This document shows positions 60,130 to 64,000 of a DNA stretch of 64,000 bases, one piece after another. This DNA comes from Mytilus edulis (lineage: Eukaryota > Mollusca > Bivalvia > Mytilida > Mytilidae): the NCBI RefSeq assembly GCF_963676685.1, contig NC_092352.1, forward strand, positions 21,533,117-21,597,116, written 5' to 3'. Under the pieces are notes generated by a model. It made no database searches. It was not told where the DNA came from and saw only the letters and a list, made by a program, of their open reading frames with translations. The translations under genes were made by a program, and so were the position numbers. Each line of letters begins with the position of its first letter. The stretch's first letter is position 1.

Positions 60130-63100
60130 ATGGAGGGCATACTTAAACTTGGATCAGTAGAACCAGGCGACAAATTGGGCTGGGATTTTCATCAAGCTGC
60201 AAGAAGTGGAAATAAAAGAAGATTAAGAAAAATTATTGACAAAGGTACTTAAGGTGGTACCCAACACCTTAACTAAAACTAATTTGGCTCGTTTAATTTT
60301 CTTAAAATCTTGACAAAATATTTACTTTGACCCTTTGACAAAAATATAAAAATTTTAACCAACCATTTAATCAGAAAAATTACACTGGTTATATAGCAGT
60401 TTGACAATCACTTATTTTGATCATTGTAAAGGTAACTGTATCCTGGTGACAAGATGTGGTATGATTACCAATGAGACAACTATTTACCAGGTACCAAATG
60501 AATTTGATTTAAGCATTTACAGAAGACATTTTACTTACCTTTAAGGTTTTTTATATATGGGATATTAAATAAAAGGAAAATGTTCATAAAAACATTTTGT
60601 AGCACCTTGATATCAAAGACTCAACATTCTACAATAATATAATATGTAGAGACAACAACATCTGGGTTACCGCAAGGTGATGGTTTTATTGAGTCGACAT
60701 GTTTCACCGCTAATGCGGCATCATCAGGACAATATTACAGAGTTTACATGTTCATAAAGTGTATATAATGCGGTTGTATTAATTATGACGTAAAAGAATA
60801 AAAGTGAAAGTGAAAATGTAAAACAGTGTTCATAATGTAGCAAGAATAAAAGTTAAAAATAGAAATAAAAACAAATGTTTATCTTGACTGGTATGTTCCG
60901 TAGTCACTGTGATTGAGGTTCATATATAAATAGAAAGTGAAAGTGAAATTAAAATAAGAATCTAGTATAGTTAAAAGTGAAAGTTAGTCAATAAAGTTAT
61001 TAACGATGTGGTTAGCTGCTATTCGTCAATAAAGTTATTAATTCTACAATAATGATTAAATAGGATTAACAGAGCTGTTATTGTAAAATTTTTGTCACTT
61101 TATTTACAGGTATTCATGTTGATTATCCAAATAGTCTGGGACAGTCACCTCTGTTTTGTGCATGTTATTTAGATGAAGAAGCTGTTGTGAAAGAACTCAT
61201 GAAATTTGGAGCAAATCCTAATGAGTAAGACTTTATGAGCATCAAAGATATTGTAAACATTTCAATTCCCACTTTGATAGTCTATACTCTTTATGCTTAG
61301 CCCAACAGGGTACGAATATGCACATACAGTTACACAGAATTTAAAAGCCCTTATTCAATAAAACTGGGGTCTATTTTTACCCCTATTCATCTGTCCCAAA
61401 AGTTAAGATTAAACTCTCGTCTTGTAACTTTTAAAACATGGACTTGTTATTCAAATTTCGCTCTTCTTTTATGTTCTCTTCCTTGTGAATCTCAGGATGT
61501 CCAAAATTCTTTTTGACTACATATACCCAATATTTACTTTCATTCATATTTACATAAAGTACACTTTATTTATAAGATTTTTAAATAACTAAAACATTCT
61601 GATCATGAAGCATTCAACATACCGTATAGCAGGTTATTTTCGTGGGTGTAAAATTTCAAGATTTTCATTGAAAAAGGTATACATATGAAATATATTGGCG
61701 AGTATTATTTTAAATATATTGGCGATTATTATTTTGGGCGGATTTAAAACTTGAATCAATACTTTTTCATGTACACCTTGAATTTGGCAAAATTTATTTG
61801 GGCGATGTTGTTATATCCGAGAAAATTTACGCCGAGCGTAAATAACCCTCTATACCGTACTAACTACTTGGTATTAGTTGCTTTACTTTTATTTATAAAC
61901 AATGACCAGATTTTCTGACTTTTTGGCAGTTTTATTTTCTAAAAAAAGGTGGCAGCCTTGTCTTAGTCTCCAGATGAATAAAGCTAAAACTTCTTTTCTG
62001 AAATTCAGTTGTAAGATATAAAATAATTTTTAAGAAAAAAGTAAATTATATTGATGTTTTTTTATGATTTTTTGTTGTCTAATGCAAATGTATGTGTGTA
62101 TTACTTATTATTTCAGGAGAAGTAACAATGGTATGACACCTGTGCATGTTGTTGCATACACTTGTAATTTGAACATAATGAATGAACTGTTAGCTGCTGG
62201 TGGAGATTTAAGGTTGCATGATTCTACTGGAAGATCATCCAAAGAATTTGCATTTCTACAGCCAGAACAGAAAAAAAGAATGAAAATGTTGGAATTCCTA
62301 GAGAAGACAAGACTATTTGCTTTGACAAAGTCAGGAAGGGATCTTAGAGCTTCATTAAATGGTCCACGTCATAATCATAGGTATGCTGGAAATCACCAGT
62401 TGTTTCTTTTAACATGTAGTTTTAAAATTCAGGATTCAGATATGTTGATTTGCTGTCAAACTTTAGTAACTCATGACATTTAAACGAAGCTAGATTTTTC
62501 CTATCACACTACTACCTTCTAAATGCAGTAAAATAAATTGTTGGTCCAATACATAGTTGAAACCTGTCAGACTGATTATGTAAGGAATGATTGACCTCAA
62601 CCTAAATGATTTCAGTCATAGTAAAATAATCAAGTTCTTGAAGCAAAACCTCTTCCTTAGCATATGATGTAGTTTTTAGTAACTTAAAGATCACACATTT
62701 TCAGAAAGATCATTTTGTGTTAGGATTGCAAAGAAAAATAAATATGACTGATATTTCAAATGTATTCCCAGTGTTAAATTTGCAGAAAAAAGTAAAGTAT
62801 ATGATAAATTTTTTAAAATGATTTCCTAATGTCAAAATTTGAACTCCCTTGAAATATATTGCATTGTTTGCATCAATATTATCATTTGCTTCCGTGCTCA
62901 ACACAATGATGTGCAAGGAGGACCTTTCTTGACCTGTCTGTTTTCTAGTTCCTAGGATTAACATTTAAATGAAACAACAGCTAGCTAAAAAAATTCTAAA
63001 CCCTTGTTTTGTCTTTGTTTATATTCCCACGATTGATCTTCACTTTTCATACAAGAAACAATAGTATTAGTTTGGTAAGTTTTTCTGTTAGTACACTTTT

Positions 63101-63543
63101 CTCTTATTTTCTGCATAATTATACTTGTAATCTATATGAACAATAGGAGTAAGGGTATCCATGAGAAAGCAACCCAACAAAACAAAGAACACTATAGGTC
63201 AACATTTGGTTTATTCACCATTAAACAAATATCGACCTTACATAATTTAAATCCTGCAAAGCCTATAATCCATATACATGTGAACTGGCAACATAACAGA
63301 AACCACAGATTAACAAGGTAGAAACCACCTTGCTATCTAATTTAAAGCAACCACTTATTCTGTTTTTAACTATTTTTTACTTTGATTAAATATAGGAAAG
63401 GCATAAGACTAATTGTTTATCCTTTCAGAATTACCTCTAGAACAAGTTCTGTAATAAAATTAATAAGAGATAAAATCACAGGATACAGCAATGTGAACTT
63501 AGATCATCAGATGAAAAGTTGTCAGAGTATGGGATTTGGAAAA
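60130..63543 (+). CDS. TEX14: TEX14-like ankyrin-repeat protein (first four coding exons; continues beyond window)
   Basis: Exons 60130-60244, 61110-61224, 62117-62380 and 63429-63543, GT-AG and in phase, give 203 residues before the next intron. The start MEGILKLGSVEPG follows an in-frame stop at 60109. Residues of about 25-130 form ankyrin repeats: VDYPNSLGQSPLFCACYL, then NNGMTPVHVVAYTCN, then LLAAGGDLRLHDSTGRS. The last two, and the later MGFGK, match the order in vertebrate TEX14 (SLGQ, TPVHAAA, GGDLRLHD, FGFGK). TEX14 keeps germ-cell intercellular bridges open and carries a pseudokinase domain after the ankyrin repeats; that part would lie to the right of the window. Identity is from remembered similarity; another ankyrin-kinase gene is possible. 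Confidence 0.82.
60253..60428. mobile_element. Truncated TTAA MITE just inside TEX14-like intron 1
   Basis: It starts GGTGGTACCCAACACC after TTAA (60249-60252), the same family as 37771-38039 in inverted orientation, and lacks its second end. The TTAA begins only 4 bases after the donor GT (60245-60246). A dispersed repeat fragment follows at about 60450-60500. Confidence 0.8.
60639..61040. mobile_element. 402-bp retroposed insertion with 13-bp target duplication
   Basis: It is flanked by ATTCTACAATAAT at 60626-60638 and 61041-61053. Near the left end is 'acatgtttcaccgctaatgc' followed by 'ggcatcatcaggac', a motif I associate with retroelement ends. It lies in TEX14-like intron 1, ending about 70 bp before exon 2. 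Class uncertain. Confidence 0.75.
61225..62116. other. TEX14-like intron 2 with a MITE
   Basis: 61626-61858 is an inverted-repeat element (GTATAGCAGGTTATTTTCG at the left, 'aaataaccctctatac' at the right) related to 18012-18201. The rest has no recognised content. Confidence 0.6.
62381..63428. other. TEX14-like intron 3
   Basis: About 1 kb between exons 3 and 4. No repeat, RNA gene or further exon is recognised; ORFs at 62710-62964 (-) and 63136-63321 (+) have no motif. Confidence 0.55.
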
Positions 63544-64000
63544 GTAAGTTATATACCAGAATTATAATTTTAGCCTGTAACAAAATAAAATTACTTTTAT
63601 ACTTAAAGTATTGTAGTTCTTAGTATTTTTGAAGCAATAAATGGCATAAGAGGTTGAATTAAACCAAGCTACCACCGCTTAGATTGATCGGTCTGGTTTG
63701 TAATGAAATGTTGCTTACAATTATCATAAAGTCACTCACCATTATATAAGCTGATGCATAAGGGCTATTCCAGAAAAAAAAATATAAATGGGAAGGGGGG
63801 GGAGGAGGAAGGATGATAGAACTTGATTAATTTTGTTTGGGTGGGGCAGGTCACAAAGTTCAAGTTGTGGGGTAATGTATGCAGTGTAAAATGCAATTGA
63901 ATGGGTGATCACCATAAAACAAAATTGTTTTCCAACCTCAGATATTGATTTTCTGAAATATACCTTTAATAGTGAAAACTGATCACTAAATTCAGTTTTG
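63544..64000. other. TEX14-like intron 4, to window end
   Basis: It begins with GTAAGT. No further exon is seen before the window ends. A purine-rich stretch lies at about 63788-63815. Confidence 0.6.

Overview
This is AT-rich, intron-rich animal DNA. It is very probably a bivalve mollusc and most likely a mussel (Mytilus-like). That rests on the gene content (SRP68, a p25-alpha/TPPP gene, a TEX14-like gene), on short GT-AG introns, and on dispersed repeats that I associate with mussel genomes. Species assignment is inference from memory, not a database match.

Layout. Positions 1-7041 carry the last nine coding exons of SRP68 (+ strand, 5' end outside the window). From inside its last exon, a segment of about 22 kb (7007-29228) is present a second time, in the same order and orientation, at 30631-52835. 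Each copy of the segment holds one complete TPPP-like gene (22387-28113 and 47508-51738), each with two alternative last coding exons. The joint between the copies (29229-30630) contains a dead Gypsy-type pol fragment. The rest of each copy is gene-free and full of mobile elements, and most of these are present in only one copy. The other copy then acts as the empty target site, so insertion boundaries and target-site duplications can be read directly. A 100-base assembly gap lies at 45424-45523.

Positions 52836-60129 are intergenic and repeat-rich. They hold a 1.2-kb palindromic TTAA-flanked element (53879-55088) and, most notably, a miniature LTR retrotransposon in tandem (57664-58433). Its 182-bp LTRs contain a tRNA-like sequence with complete Pol III A and B boxes and a TTTT terminator. 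Positions 60130-63543 hold the first four coding exons of an ankyrin-repeat gene resembling TEX14, which runs off the right edge.

The genes are independent eukaryotic loci, not an operon: SRP68 (protein targeting), TPPP (microtubule bundling) and TEX14-like (germ-cell bridge/pseudokinase family). The most unusual biology is in the mobile elements: the tRNA-bearing miniature LTR element, a 3.2-kb foldback element that has captured Penelope-like reverse transcriptase sequence, a 5.6-kb element with terminal inverted repeats near 0.95 kb, and several TTAA-flanked foldback families.
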